Assembly (NCBI RefSeq): GCF_047663525.1
Contig: NC_092617.1
Span: 3,476,501 to 3,540,500 of the forward strand
Source: Anas platyrhynchos
Taxonomy: Eukaryota > Chordata > Aves > Anseriformes > Anatidae
Length of the DNA stretch: 64,000 bases
Direction of reading: 5' to 3'
The notes under the pieces are model-generated. The model ran no database searches, had not been told where the DNA came from, and saw only the letters and a list, made by a program, of their open reading frames with translations. Both the position numbers and the translations under genes were made by a program. Of this stretch, positions 32,274 through 43,069 are shown in pieces (the stretch's first letter is position 1; each line of letters begins with the position of its first letter).

Positions 32274-32528
32274 TCAGAAATTTATTACATCCAAGACACA
32301 TCTCACCATCAATTTCCACAAGGCATGCTTGAGCTCCTGGCTCCTCAAGCTACAGATGAGGACGTGCTCCGCTGGAGGCACCACTGAGTACAGAACTGCC
32401 ACGACCAGGTCCAGGGGATGGGGAGGAGACTGAGGGAGATTCAGGCAGGCAACCATGACAGGCCTGAGGGAGATGGACACCATGGCCGAGGGAGGGAGGC
32501 ATGTGGAAAAGGCTTTATGCCAGCCCTG
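32274..32528 (-). pseudogene. OR remnant: end of IL3 to C-terminus
   Basis: Minus strand reads the OR TM6-TM7 end with indels: KAFSTCLP-like start at about 32510, then DLVVAVLYSVVPPA, a ruined NPxxY (EHVLIC) and SLRSQELKHALWKL, ending TGA. Truncated on its 5' side by block F. It lies about 500 bp from the OR4 stop, in the same orientation. Confidence 0.85.
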
Positions 32529-32720
32529 TTATAGCGACAACAGGACTGTCACGTAGATCCACAAGGTCTAATCCAAATACACAGCTCCTAACCGTGGCAG
32601 CTGGGCTCTTGGCCCTGAGCCCCTCCTTGATGCTATGGCTGCTTCCCCAGCTTGAGAGGAGATGGGAAGTGGATACTGAGACCAATGAAATTCCACTGAC
32701 ATCTTTATTGTCTTTCTCTA
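32529..32720 (-). repeat. Block F, inverted copy
   Basis: Reverse complement of 14735-15045 with gaps (landmark acaacaggactgtcac). Confidence 0.55.
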
Positions 32721-33013
32721 CCAAGGAAGCCTGGTTCTTTATGTACATTAGATGATATAGTAAAAACTAGCACAAAATGTAACATTCTGAATGGTAAGAA
32801 TGAGATTATTAAAAACAAAATGAAATATTGTTCAAATACTAAGAGAGAAAAATAATTTTTAAAATGTTGTATCATTTTCCCAAATACCCTTTGATTTCTC
32901 TTGTTTTTCTTATTAATGACAATGTTAGAATAACACCAGTAACAATAAAAATGATATGATATAATATGAATCAAAATATTTGCATATTATTAAGAATAGA
33001 TCTTCTGAACACA
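32721..33013. other. A/T-rich OR4 3' region
   Basis: No gene. It resembles the A/T-rich 3' UTR stretch seen after the other ORs, but the conserved AATAAA context is not present. Confidence 0.4.
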
Positions 33014-33949
33014 TCATGGATGTTTAAGAAGAATGTATGGAAACAGTTTCCTCACTGCATCCTTGAGCTCCTGGTTCCTCATGCTGTAGATGAGGGGGTT
33101 CACTGCTGGAGGCACCACTGAGTAGAGAAGTGCGACCACCAGGTCCAGGGATGGTGAGGAAATGAAGGGGGGCTTCAGGTAGGCAAACGCAGCAGTGCTG
33201 ACCATCAGGGAGACCACAGCCAGGTGAGGGAGGCACGTGGAAAAGGCTTTGTGCCGGCCCTGAGAAGAGGGCATCCTCAGCACTGCCCTGAAGATCTGCA
33301 TGTAGGAGAAAACAATGAAAACAAAACAACCAAAGCATGAAGAAAAACTAAACACAAGAGCCCCAACTTCCCTGAGGTAGCCATCTGAGCAGGAGAGCTT
33401 GAGGATCTGGGGGATTTCACAGAAGAACTGGTCCACAGCATTGCCTCGACAGAGGGGTAGGGAAAACGCATTGGCCGTCTGCAGGGCAGCATTGAGAAAG
33501 CCACTGCCCCAGGCAGCTGCTGCCATCTGGGCACAAGCTCTGCTGCCCAGGAGGCTCCCGTAGTGCAGGGGCTTGCAGATGGCAACGTAGCGGTCGTAGG
33601 CCATGACGGTGAGAAGATAAAATTCTGATGCAATCAAGAAGACAAACAAAAAGACCTGTGCAACACATCCTTGATAGGAGATGGTCCTGGTGTCCCAGAG
33701 GGCATTGGCCATGGCTTTGGGCAGAGTGGTGGAGATGCAGCCCAGGTCGAGGAGGGCGAGGTTGAGGAGGAAGAAGTACATGGGGGTGTGGAGGCGATGG
33801 TGGCAGGCTACGGCGCTGATGATGAGGCCATTGCCCAGGAGGGCAGCCAGGTAGATGCCCAGGAAGAGCGCGAAGTGCAGGAGCTGCAGCTCACGCGTGT
33901 CTCTGAATGCCAGCAGCAGGAACTCACTCACAGAGCTGAAGTTGGGCAT
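33014..33949 (-). CDS. Olfactory receptor OR4, family-14-like (gamma-c), intact
   Basis: A 311-residue odorant receptor in one exon; the ATG at 33949 gives MPNFSSVSEF with glycosylation site N3-F-S. Motifs in order: GN in TM1, PMYFFLLNLALLDLGC in TM2, MAYDRYVAIC, extracellular-loop-2 cysteines with CEIPQILKLSC (Q where the others have H), KAFSTCLPHLAVV, NPLIYSMRN. TM3 (VFLFVFLIASEFYLL) and TM5 (FSFSSCFGCFVFIVFSY) carry most differences from OR1 and OR5. The C-terminus (KLFPYILLKHP) is shorter than in OR1. It has the full 5' architecture: splice acceptor, intron and noncoding exon. Confidence 0.97.
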   Translation of the reverse strand: MPNFSSVSEFLLLAFRDTRELQLLHFALFLGIYLAALLGNGLIISAVACHHRLHTPMYFFLLNLALLDLGCISTTLPKAMANALWDTRTISYQGCVAQVFLFVFLIASEFYLLTVMAYDRYVAICKPLHYGSLLGSRACAQMAAAAWGSGFLNAALQTANAFSLPLCRGNAVDQFFCEIPQILKLSCSDGYLREVGALVFSFSSCFGCFVFIVFSYMQIFRAVLRMPSSQGRHKAFSTCLPHLAVVSLMVSTAAFAYLKPPFISSPSLDLVVALLYSVVPPAVNPLIYSMRNQELKDAVRKLFPYILLKHP

Positions 33950-33974
33950 TTGCTGACTCTGGACACAGTTGTCT

Positions 33975-34263
33975 GCTGAAGATGAGATGGCAGAGAAAAG
34001 TTATAACAGACTTCTCTCAGGAAAAGCTATTGCAAGTCTTAAAGCATGCTCTAGCCTGAACCTCTCTCTTTGCAGGAGAACCTTCCTGCAGCTGTCTTGC
34101 TTGAGCAAGATAGAATTTTCTTTTGTTATCTAGTAGTTATCCCTCTAATGGTTAGCATGATGAACATGGTCAGGGATTTCTCTGAGAAGAAAGTTGAGAG
34201 AGCTGGGAGTACTGAAGCTGCAGTAGAAGTGAAGATGGACAGAATATTCTCGTTTACACTTAC
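33975..34263 (-). promoter_or_regulatory. OR4 5' UTR intron (splice donor and acceptor)
   Basis: Minus strand: donor GACAAG|GTAAGTG with the intron's first base at 34263, acceptor cttcag ending near 33976, intron about 288 bp. OR5 has the same donor and acceptor words (42753 and 43043). Inferred from sequence only; the exon upstream would begin somewhere in the OR upstream block. Confidence 0.6.
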
Positions 34264-34329
34264 CTTGTCAAGGGCTGTGCAGGTTTCTCCTGGAAGGCAG
34301 CTCTCAGCATCCTCCCACTGACAATTGCC

Positions 34330-34690
34330 CCCAAGCCCTTTCTCCTTCTCTCCTCTCCCCATGCCAGCTTCAGTCAGAGCCCCCAGCCCTGCTGCGCTGT
34401 GCAGAGGAGCTGCTCCTGGGCACAGCGCTGTCTCTGCTTCATGGGACTTTCTGAAATGTGTTTTCTCTGTCCCATGAGCCCGGCCCAGCTCAGCAGCACA
34501 GCACCAGCCCAAGGCACTGCAATCACCTCTCTGGGGGCTTGGCTGATGAGCCCACGAACCTCAGGCACTCAGAGACAATTGAAGACATCTCTCCAGAAGT
34601 GCAAGTCAGAGGCAAGTTTCCTGCAGTTTCCCCCTGAGGGCCAGCACTGACACAGCCTCCCTTGGAGCTCGTTAGAGCAGAACCCTGGAG
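34330..34690 (-). repeat. OR upstream block (copy before OR4)
   Basis: Inverted relative to 10140-10640 and 42330-42640; landmark agacatctctccagaagtgc. Confidence 0.65.
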
Positions 34691-35760
34691 GCAGTGAGGA
34701 CAAGGAGACGAAGGCAATGTGAAGGTGACAGTGATGTGTAGGAAAAGTGGATGTGTGTCACCAAGCACAAGGGCCAGGCCTTGACCCCTGGTCTCTAGGA
34801 AGGGAAATCCTTTCCTTCGCACCTTGCTCAGGGCTCTTTGTGGGGCAGTAGGAGATGGGGATGTGCATGGCCAAGTGCAGGAGAATGGTACGAGCCCTGC
34901 CTGGTTCATGGGTGGGGGCGAGGAGGCAATGAGGCCCTGGTTCTTCAATGATCAGATGTCTCCTCATAGGCCTCAGTGACAGAGACAACAGCCATAGCCA
35001 TGGACAGAAAGACCTGGGTCCTGCTGGGACTTGCCATAGCCCTTGCTCCTCTCCAAACCAGGATGGCCTAGAGAATCCCAGACCTGTACCTCTTTACTGG
35101 TTAGTTGTAGACACTTGTCCATGTGGTGTCACAGCAGACCTAAGCTGAGTCTGATAACACAGATCTCCTTGGTGGCCATGCTCCTCTTGAGGCAGCTCTG
35201 TAGGAAGCTAGCCTGCTTCCTGGTGAGCAGGCACCACTGCTCGTATGGCATCCCTCGTGGTGCCCAGGCCCTTCTCCTGTGTACTCAGCAGTGTCCCAGT
35301 TTCCACTGATGTGTGGGGTTACTCTCCCTCTCGTTCAGGACTAGTGCTCTTCTCCTTGTAAATGTCTAGAGGTTACTTTAGACAAAATCCTGCAGTTTCT
35401 CAAGCTCCCACCATACTGATGCACTGTTCTGTCAGCTGTTCCTGTCTGCAGGCAGACAGTTCAGCCTTCATGTGATTGTGCTGTCTCTGACAAGACAGCA
35501 GCATTTGGAGGTACAGGGGACACAGAACCACACACAGAACCACACAGAATGATCTTGGTTAGAAGAGACCTCAAGATCATCGAGTCCAACCTCTGACCTA
35601 ACACTAACAAGTCCTCCACTAAACCAACGTCAGGATAATACAGGAGTAACCAGTTCAATGGAACTGCAACATAGTCACAGAGAGGTAATGCGTGGAAGGC
35701 TGTCAGATTCTACTTTTTCTGTTGTTCATTCTCATGCATGTTGTCAGTTTCTTTGGAGCT
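34691..35760 (-). repeat. Block G (copy before OR4)
   Basis: Inverted relative to 9186-10139 and 41440-42330. It carries a small CR1 tail insertion (35526-35627) absent from the other copies. Confidence 0.55.
35526..35627 (-). mobile_element. CR1 3'-tail insertion, about 100 bp
   Basis: Reads (plus) cacacagaatgatcttggttag ... ccaacctctgacctaacact ... cctccactaaacca, the reverse of a CR1 3' UTR, and interrupts block G between sequences contiguous near 9280. Confidence 0.7.
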
Positions 35761-36020
35761 GTGTCCTAAATGATATGGGGCTGTGCAGGACAAAGTTAAA
35801 AGGGCCAAAGCCCAGCTGGAGCTTAATCAATGCATTCATGTCAAAGACAATAAACACTGCTTATAGAAATACTTCAAATAAAAGAGGATTAAGAATCATC
35901 ATAAATTATTGGATGTGGGGGGAAACCTGGTGCCAAGAGATGAGGTAAAGGCTGAGGTACTTAATGCCTTCTTTGCCTCAGTCTCTAGCAGCAAGACCAG
36001 TTGTTCCCCTGGACATTTCT
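35760..36020 (+). mobile_element. CR1 internal fragment joined to repeat B
   Basis: Inverted counterpart of 8871-9185: KAKAQLELN-like, then KAEVLNAFFASVSSS. Frame partly open; 5' and 3' truncated. Confidence 0.65.
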
Positions 36021-36281
36021 TCCTCCTCATGGCCAGTGCCCACCTTTTAGGGTGGTTTGTGTCTTTCTTTTTTTTTTTTTTTTTTTTTCTCCTGCTCTTT
36101 CCTACTACCAAAGTAGGCTCCATCAGGGTGGAAACCACTCCTGAAGTAGGCATCCCAACCCAGCCGGCTCCTTGCGGCCTGTCAGCCAACCAGACACAAG
36201 TCACCTCAGCAACAGCTTCCAAGCCAGGGGCCTGCTGCTGGCCTCGCAGCTTCTTGGCTAGACACAGCCAAGCCTTGTGCC
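36021..36281 (-). repeat. Repeat B, truncated at an LTR
   Basis: Matches 47820-48020 and (inverted) 8870-8660. Contains a poly-T run at 36069-36089. It stops at cttgtgcc, where the LTR begins; other copies continue with tgctgctgcc. Confidence 0.65.
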
Positions 36282-36790
36282 TGTGATAAATTAGTAGGGG
36301 TTTGTTCATTGTCCTTGAGAATTTAAAGAATCTACTGAGGAGATAAGGTTTCACAACTCACGGCATTGTAACAGGGGGACAAATGGGGAAGGAGGGTTGG
36401 GTAAACATCCTTGTTAAAACAAAGATTCTGTATGATATTACCCATCCACTGCAAGACATCTTGTTTTGCCCCCACCTGAACACAAGCACAATGCATGATC
36501 ACCAGAGGAAGAATAACGACCCCCAACAACAGACTGCGCAGCCTCAGAACAAGTCTCGACAAGTCGACAAGGCGACAGGTCTCGACAAGTCGACAGGTCT
36601 CGACAAGTCAACTAGTCTCGACAAGCCGGAACTTCAATGCTGTAAAACAGCAACACTGGAAAGGGGAATTTGTGTGCCATGGTGGAGCGGAGACTCCCCA
36701 GCCGCCCAGCGCTGTTTTGCTTGTGTCTGCTTACTTGATTAATAAAATAATTTCAATAGACCAGTAAATTGTGTGGTCTAACTTATAACA
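36282..36790 (+). mobile_element. Solo LTR, 509 bp, gammaretrovirus-like family
   Basis: Starts TGTGATAAATTAG and ends CTTATAACA. The R/U5-like part (ggtggagcggagactcccc, then cagcgctgttttgctt, then aataaaa) resembles the tRNA-Pro-type LTR at 61535-62116. U3 holds a tandem of tctcgacaagtcgacaag-like units at 36552-36636. The flanks are gtgcc and ttgcc, a possible 5-bp duplication with one mismatch, but they belong to different duplicated blocks. Confidence 0.75.
36552..36636 (+). repeat. Short tandem repeat in LTR U3
   Basis: About four imperfect units of roughly 20 bp containing GTCTCGACAAGTC. Confidence 0.85.
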
Positions 36791-37559
36791 TTGCCAAGGT
36801 GATAACCCCTCCTTTTCAAGCACTTCTGCAGTTTTTAAGGATTCTGCACATGCTCAGAAGAGAAGTTCCAAAGCACTGGAGGTGCCCACTGCTCTAGGTG
36901 CCTGCCCAGATCCTCTCATACTCCCTGCTACTCCTCACTTTCTGGCCTTGGGGCAGGTCTCTGGAGGGCGTTCTTCACGAGTTGTTTATCCTTAAACAAC
37001 AGTTGAAACACATTCAGGAGACATAACAATAGGACGATCCAATGGATATTCTAAGCTTTGTAGAGGTAGTGTACTTAGCCTGGAGGAGAAGGGGGAGGTG
37101 AAGAAGTGGAGGTGTCCCTCCCTTTTCCTCTCCTAGATTGGCTCCCTAAAGCAAAAAGGTCAAGCCTGTAATTCTTAAGTTACTGAGTAATGGTTCCTGA
37201 GGAATGGACGTGATGGCAATGCTCAGTACAAAGAACAGATTTGTCACATGACCAGTAATTTTATAGACTCATAAGGTAGTGTTACAAAACATAGCAAAAT
37301 ATCTTTAAACCAGACCCAAAAATGATAAACAGCACAATGGGAACACAGGCAGTAAGTAATGTGCTATACAACTCATTTCTGAATGAAAGCCCAACAGACC
37401 TGAGATCCAAAATGTCGACCTTGTGATCAGCAACTATTAAACTGGTCTAATGCTTATAACAATTTAACTTTAGCACTCTGTGGTAAGATCTGTCCTTATC
37501 TCAACCCTTTGTGCCCCACACCGTGTGCCAAAAAGACTTTTGTGGTTTAACGCGGCAGT

Positions 37560-38160
37560 TCGAGTACATGGAATTATTTGAAGAGGTCCAGAGGAGGGCC
37601 ACAAAGACGATCAAGGGGCTGGAGCACTTCTGCTATGAAGGTGTGTTGAGAGAACTGGTACTACTTAGACGTTTAGATGTAGAGCTTAGGGATATGGTTT
37701 AGTGGGGACTGTTATTGTTAGGTTAGAGGTTGGACTCGATGATCTTGAGGTCTCTTCCAACCTAGAAATTCTGTGATTCTGTGTGTGATTCTGTGATACT
37801 TAGTACCGGAGAAACCTTAGAGCAACCTTCCAGTACTTAGAGAGGACCTACGGGAAAGTTGGGGAGGCAGTCTGTCTAGAAGTGTAGTGATGGGACAAGG
37901 AGAAATTACTTTAAACTAGAAGAGGGCAGATTTAAATTAGATATATGGAAGAAATTCTTTCCTCTTAGGATGGTGAGGCACTGGAACAGCTTTCCTGGAA
38001 AAGCTGTGAATGTCCCATCCCTGGAAGTGTTCAAAGAGAGGTTGGAATGAGTTTTGAGCAACCAGGTCTAGTAGGAGGATGGTTGGAATAAAGGGATCTT
38101 TAAGATCCCTTCCAACCCAAACCATTCTATGATCCCGTGCTTCTATGATTATCTGTGACA
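37560..38160 (+). mobile_element. CR1 3'-end fragment (copy 2) with nested CR1 insertion
   Basis: Equivalent to 5381-5850, but interrupted by a second CR1 3' end at 37669-37803. The outer element ends with the ccattctatgatcccgtg tail near 38130. Confidence 0.75.
37669..37803 (+). mobile_element. CR1 3'-end insertion with 7-bp target-site duplication
   Basis: The last codons and 3' UTR of a CR1 (tagatgtagagcttaggga, then ggactcgatgatcttgagg, tail attctgtgattctgtg). TACTTAG occurs at 37662-37668 and 37797-37803. Copy 1 of the duplication (5483-5490) has the empty site, so the insertion postdates the duplication. Confidence 0.85.
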
Positions 38161-38179
38161 CTGCTACCATTGTCACACA

Positions 38180-39255
38180 GAATCACAGTGTCCTTCTGAA
38201 GCCCATAATGTCTCTCCTCAGAGATTTTAACCAAGATTTTTGGTTAGTCCAGCTGGCATCCTGTTACAAGTGGTGTCCCCCATGGGTCGGTACTGGGACC
38301 TATCTTGTTTAAGGTCTTTATTGATGACCTAGATGAGGGGATTGAGTGTACCCTCACTAAGTCTACAGATGACACCAAGTTGGGAGGTAGTGACGATCCG
38401 CATGAGGGTAGGGTGGCCCTTCAGAGGGACCTGGATAGGCTGGATTGCTGAGCTAAGGTGAATGGGATGAGGTTCAACAAGGCCAAGTGCAGGGTCCTGC
38501 ACTTTGGCCACAATGACTCCATGCAACGCTATGGGCTTGGGACACAGTGACTAGAGGATTGTGAAGAGCAAAAGGACCTGGGAGTGTTGATGGATGCTCG
38601 GCTGAACATGAGCCAGCTGTGTTCTCAGGTGGCCAAGAAGGCCAAGGGCATCCTGGCTTGTATAAAAGCAGTGTGGCCAGTAGGGCTACGGAAGTGACTG
38701 TCCCCGTGTACTTGGCTCTGATGAGGCCGCACCTCTAATACACAGTTTAGTTTTTGGCCCCTCGTTACAAGAAGGACATCGAGGTCCTGGAACATGTCCA
38801 GAGAAGGGCAACCAAACTGTTGAGGGGGCTGGAGCACAGGTCTTATGAGAAGTGGCTGAAGGAATTGAGATTATTAACTTTGGCGAAGAGGAAGCTCAGG
38901 GGAGACCTCATTGCACTCTACAACTTCCTGAAGAGAGGTTGTGATGAGGCGGGGGTTGGCCTCTTCCCTCAGATAACTAATGATAGGACTTGAGGAAATG
39001 GCCACAAGTTGTGCCAGGGGAGATTTAGATTAGATATCACAAAAACCTTTTTCTCTCAAAGAGTAGTCGGGAACTGGAATGGTCTGCTCAGGGAGGTGGT
39101 GGAATCACCGACCCTCAGTGTTCAAGAAGCACCAGGACAAGGTGCTAGGAGATACGGCTTAGTGGCTTAGTGGGTAGTATTAGTGATAGGAAGGTTGGAC
39201 TAAATGGTCTTGTAGGTCCTTTCCAAATTTGTGCTTTTATGATTTCAATGACTCT
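38180..39255 (+). mobile_element. CR1 reverse transcriptase remnant (copy 2)
   Basis: Pair of 5900-6960. The piece at 38754-38993 still reads [20 protein letters not shown]-like CR1 C-terminus; several stops elsewhere. 3' tail near 39220-39255. Confidence 0.8.
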
Positions 39256-41164
39256 ATCATAGAACAAGCGGAATGGTTTTAAACTTCAAGAGGGTAGATT
39301 TAGATCCGATAGTCAGATGAAATTCTTGACTTGGAGGTGAGGCACTGGCACTTGTGCAGTAGGTCCAGAGGTCACCCAGAGGGAGTTTGGATCAGCCCAT
39401 GCCCTTGTGTTTGAAGGAACAGCTCATGAGAGTGGAGAGGCAGCAGTGAAATCATGGGAACAGCAGAGTGAGAACAAGGATGGGGGAAGAAATGTGTCTG
39501 TCTGCAGCCTTCAGGGAAGTGTGAGACAGCACAGGAAAGCGTGCAGAGGAGAAGGCAGAGGGCTCTGACAAGAATGGAAGGCTGAGCAGCACTGACAACT
39601 TTGTCCCCTTGGCCATGGCTTATAAGGAGACGTCTTTTACTCATGGCATTGGGGCCGTGTATCCTCCTTTCAACCCTTCACAAACACTGGAAGGTGTCAT
39701 ACAATTGTCCTTCACATGATATTGTGGGCATCACCCCCTACCCCACAGACCCCAGAAAGAGTGAGACATGGGGATGCTGGGGGTGCAGGATCTCCCCTCC
39801 CAGTGGCTTGGGTCAGGCCTTGGCCCTTCTGATTCACCAAAATTAACAGTGATTTTCTCAGCACAGTGCCTTTGCGTCTCTGTAATCATGGCTTCCAGTT
39901 ATCTGCCCTTATAATTCCCACAGGAGGCTTTGTGAGTAATCGAATAAAATAGCCAACAGAGTATTGAGTATTCTAATACTACAGAATAGTGTAGCCAACA
40001 GAGGTGAGACAAGTACTCTGATATAATGACAGGCATCAGAAAGCTGATCCCAGTTAGATGACTGATATGGGGAGGTCAGGAGTAGCCTGGCCAGGAGAGA
40101 TGTGAGATTTGGGGAAGGGAAGAAGAAGGGAAGAGGAGCTCGGAAGCTTACCTTTGTAGAGATAAGAGGGTTCATGCAATATTGATGCTGCTGTAACACT
40201 GACTTCAGTCTTGTTACGCCTTTAAACAATAACAATAATCCCCAACCTAAACGTTAGTCCAACATGCTGACAGGAATCCACTATTGTAAAGCAGAACTCA
40301 AAATATCACCTCAAGATAAACTCAGCGCAGAGCCCCTATCCCTTACATTTCCTCTCTTGCTCACCCTAATCCCTGCCCTTAACACTAACATTAAATGCTC
40401 TATTTATCCCAAGACTTCTTCCCAGACCTAAACAAAACCCTAAGCCATAATGCTTGCCCATACCCTAACCACACACCTGACACCACAAACAGAACAGCAA
40501 ACCTTCCAACTAAAACTTTGTTTACTCTCTAAACCAGAAAGGTAAGCCCCAGTCCATAGAGGACAAGAGAGAGGTGAGCTCTGCCTCAGGATCTCCTGCC
40601 CCAGCAGCAGGAATGTGACTGTGGCATAGACTGTGAGGTCACTTCTGTCTCTGCCCTTGATAGGGCAGCAGCAGGAACGTGTCACAGAAAGGGACTGTGA
40701 GGTCACTTGTGTCTGGAGGGGGCAAGTCAGCCTTGGCTCCTCGCTGGGTTCTGCACTTTTGGGCTGACATCTGGCAGTGGCCCTGCTAGGCCAGCAGAAG
40801 GCACCTGCTTGGCATGCTGACTGGGGGATCCCCTCTGCCTCCAGAGCCAGGAGGACCCAGGCAGAAAGAAGGCCCCCAGATGGGTTGTCCTGTCCCTTCT
40901 GCTTGAGTCCATGACTGGGCAGCAGCAGGCACAAGGCTTGGCTGTGTGTAGCCAAGAAGCTGCAAGGCCAGCAGCAGGCCCCTGGCTTGGAAGCTGCTGC
41001 TGAGGTGACTTGTGTCTGCTTGGCTGAGAGGCCAGAAAGAGCCTGCTGGGTTGGGATGCCTACTTCAGAAGTGGTTTCCACCCTGACAGAGTTTACTTTG
41101 GTAATATGAAAGAGCAGGAGAGAAAAACTGCCACAAAGTGCACCCTGGAAACTTGGCACCGGCC

Positions 41165-41430
41165 ATGAGAAGGAAGAAATATCCAGGGGAACAACTGGTC
41201 CATCTGCTAGAGTTAGAGGCAAAGAAGGTGTTAAGAGCCTTTGCCTTTACCTCCTTTCTTTTTACCAGGTTTCCCCTCACATCCAATAAAGGATGATGAT
41301 TCTCCCTAATCTTCCTTTATGTGAAGTATTTATATAAGCAGTTTTTATTTTCTTTGACAGTAATATACCAATGGAGCTCCAGCTGGGCTTTGGCCCTTCT
41401 AATTTTGACCTGCACAGCCCCATAACATTC
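41165..41430 (-). mobile_element. CR1 internal fragment joined to repeat B (copy 2)
   Basis: Pair of 8871-9185. Confidence 0.55.
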
Positions 41431-42329
41431 AGGACACAGCTCCAGACAAACTGAAAGCATGCATGGGAGGAAAGCACAGAAGACTTTCCTGCAAGTCCTG
41501 ATGCTGCTGTCTTGTCAGAGATAGCACAATCACATGGAATTAGAACTGTCTGCCTGCAGACCTTAACGCCTGACAGAATGGAGAGTCAGTCCACGGGAAC
41601 CTTGAGAAACCTCAAGATTTGTCTAAAGGAACATCGTGCCCTTTACAAGAAGAAGAGCCTTGTCCTGCACTGATGAAGAGTAACCCTACACATCAGGGCA
41701 GCGTGGGACGCTGCTGAGTGAGCAGTGCCCAGGAGGAGGAGGGCCTGGGCACCATGAGGGATGCCATAGGAGCAGTGGTGCCTGCTCACTAGGAACCAGG
41801 CCAGCTTCCTACAGAGCTGCCTTACAAGGAGCATGGCCACCAAGATGATATGAGTTATCAGACTCAGCTCATCTGTGTAAGAGACCACCAACAGAAGGGT
41901 CTGCAGCCAGCAGGGAAAGAGATACAGGTATGAGAGTCCTTAGGTAAGGCTGCTGTGGAAAGTATTAAGGGCTGTGACAAGATTGAGAGACCCAGCAGGA
42001 CCCAGGTCTTTGTGTCTATGGCTATGGCTGTTGTCTCTGCCACTGAGGTCTATGAGCAGACAGATTACTGTTAAAGCACCAGGGCCTCATTGCCTCCTCA
42101 CCCCCACCCATGAACCAGGCAGGGGTCGTACCATTCTCCTGCACTTGGCCATGCACATCCCCATCTCCTGCTGCCCCACAAAGAGCCCTGAGCAACCTGT
42201 AAAGGAAAGGATCTCCATTCACAGGAGCTGGGGGTCAAGGCCTGGCCCTTGTGCTTGCTGACACACATCCAGTTTTCCTACACATCAGTATCACCATCAC
42301 ATTGCCTTTGTCTCCTTGTCCTCACTGCC

Positions 42330-42640
42330 TCCAGGGTTCTGCTCTAACGAGCTCCAAGGGAGGCTGTGTCAGTGCTGGCCCTCAGGGGGACACTGCAGGA
42401 AACTTGCCTCTGACTTGCACTTCTGGAGAGATGTCTTCAATTGTCTCTGAGTGCCTGAGCTTCATATGTGGGCTCATCAGCCAAGCCCCCAGAGGGGTGA
42501 TTGCAGTGCCTTGGGCTGGTGCTGTGCTACTGAGCTGGGCTGGGCTCATGGGACAGAGAGAGCTCGTGGCAAGAGGGCCCTGGAGCAGAGAGACTGCTGT
42601 GCCCAGGAGCAGCTCCTCTGCACAGCACAGCAGGAAAGAG
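42330..42640 (+). repeat. OR upstream block (copy before OR5)
   Basis: Direct counterpart of 10140-10435; followed by a short unique stretch leading to the noncoding exon donor at 42752. Confidence 0.65.
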
Positions 42641-42752
42641 ACACAGAAGCACAGACACAGAGAGAAGAACAGGAGAGAGTGGCTGAATGCAGTTGGCAGT
42701 GGGAGGATGCTGAGAGCTGCCTGCAGGAGAAATGTGCACAGCCCTTGACAAG

Positions 42753-43043
42753 GTAAGTGTCAAGGTGAATATTCTGTCCATCTGCTCTTCTACTGCAGCT
42801 TCAGTGCTCCCAGCTGTCTCAACTTTCTTCTCAGAGAAATCGCTGACCATGTTCATCATGCTAACCATAACAGGGATAACTACCAGATAACAAAAGAAAA
42901 CTCTACTTTGCTCAAGCAAGTAAGAAACCTGGTTGAAGGTCCTCTTCAAAAAGAGAGGGTCAGGCTAAGGCATGTTTTAAGACTTACAATGGCTTTTCCT
43001 GAGAGAAGTCTGTTCTAACATTTCTCTGCCATCTCATCTTCAG
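42753..43043 (+). promoter_or_regulatory. OR5 5' UTR intron (splice donor and acceptor)
   Basis: Donor TTGACAAG|GTAAGTGT (intron from 42753) and acceptor ctcatcttcag ending at 43043, intron 291 bp, leaving 26 nt of 5' UTR before the ATG. OR4 has the same arrangement with the same splice words. Supported only by sequence and paralogue conservation. Confidence 0.65.
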
Positions 43044-43069
43044 AAGACAACTGTGTCCAGAGTCAGCAA

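Larger units (their letters stand above)
36791..42635 (+). repeat. About 6-kb segmental duplication, copy 2 (pair: 4616-10435)
   Basis: Collinear with copy 1; its left edge coincides with the end of the solo LTR. Contents: Lys-type ERV leader remnant (36791-37560, minus), CR1 pieces, repeats C (39340-39960), E (39960-40540) and B (40540-41160), CR1 fragment (41165-41430, minus), block G (41440-42330) and the OR upstream block. Confidence 0.8.

Noticed and set aside
40440-41222. Frames over 200 codons in repeat B (also 8252-8923)
   Set aside because: Reading frame and stops differ between the many repeat B copies, and the frames run into CR1 sequence.
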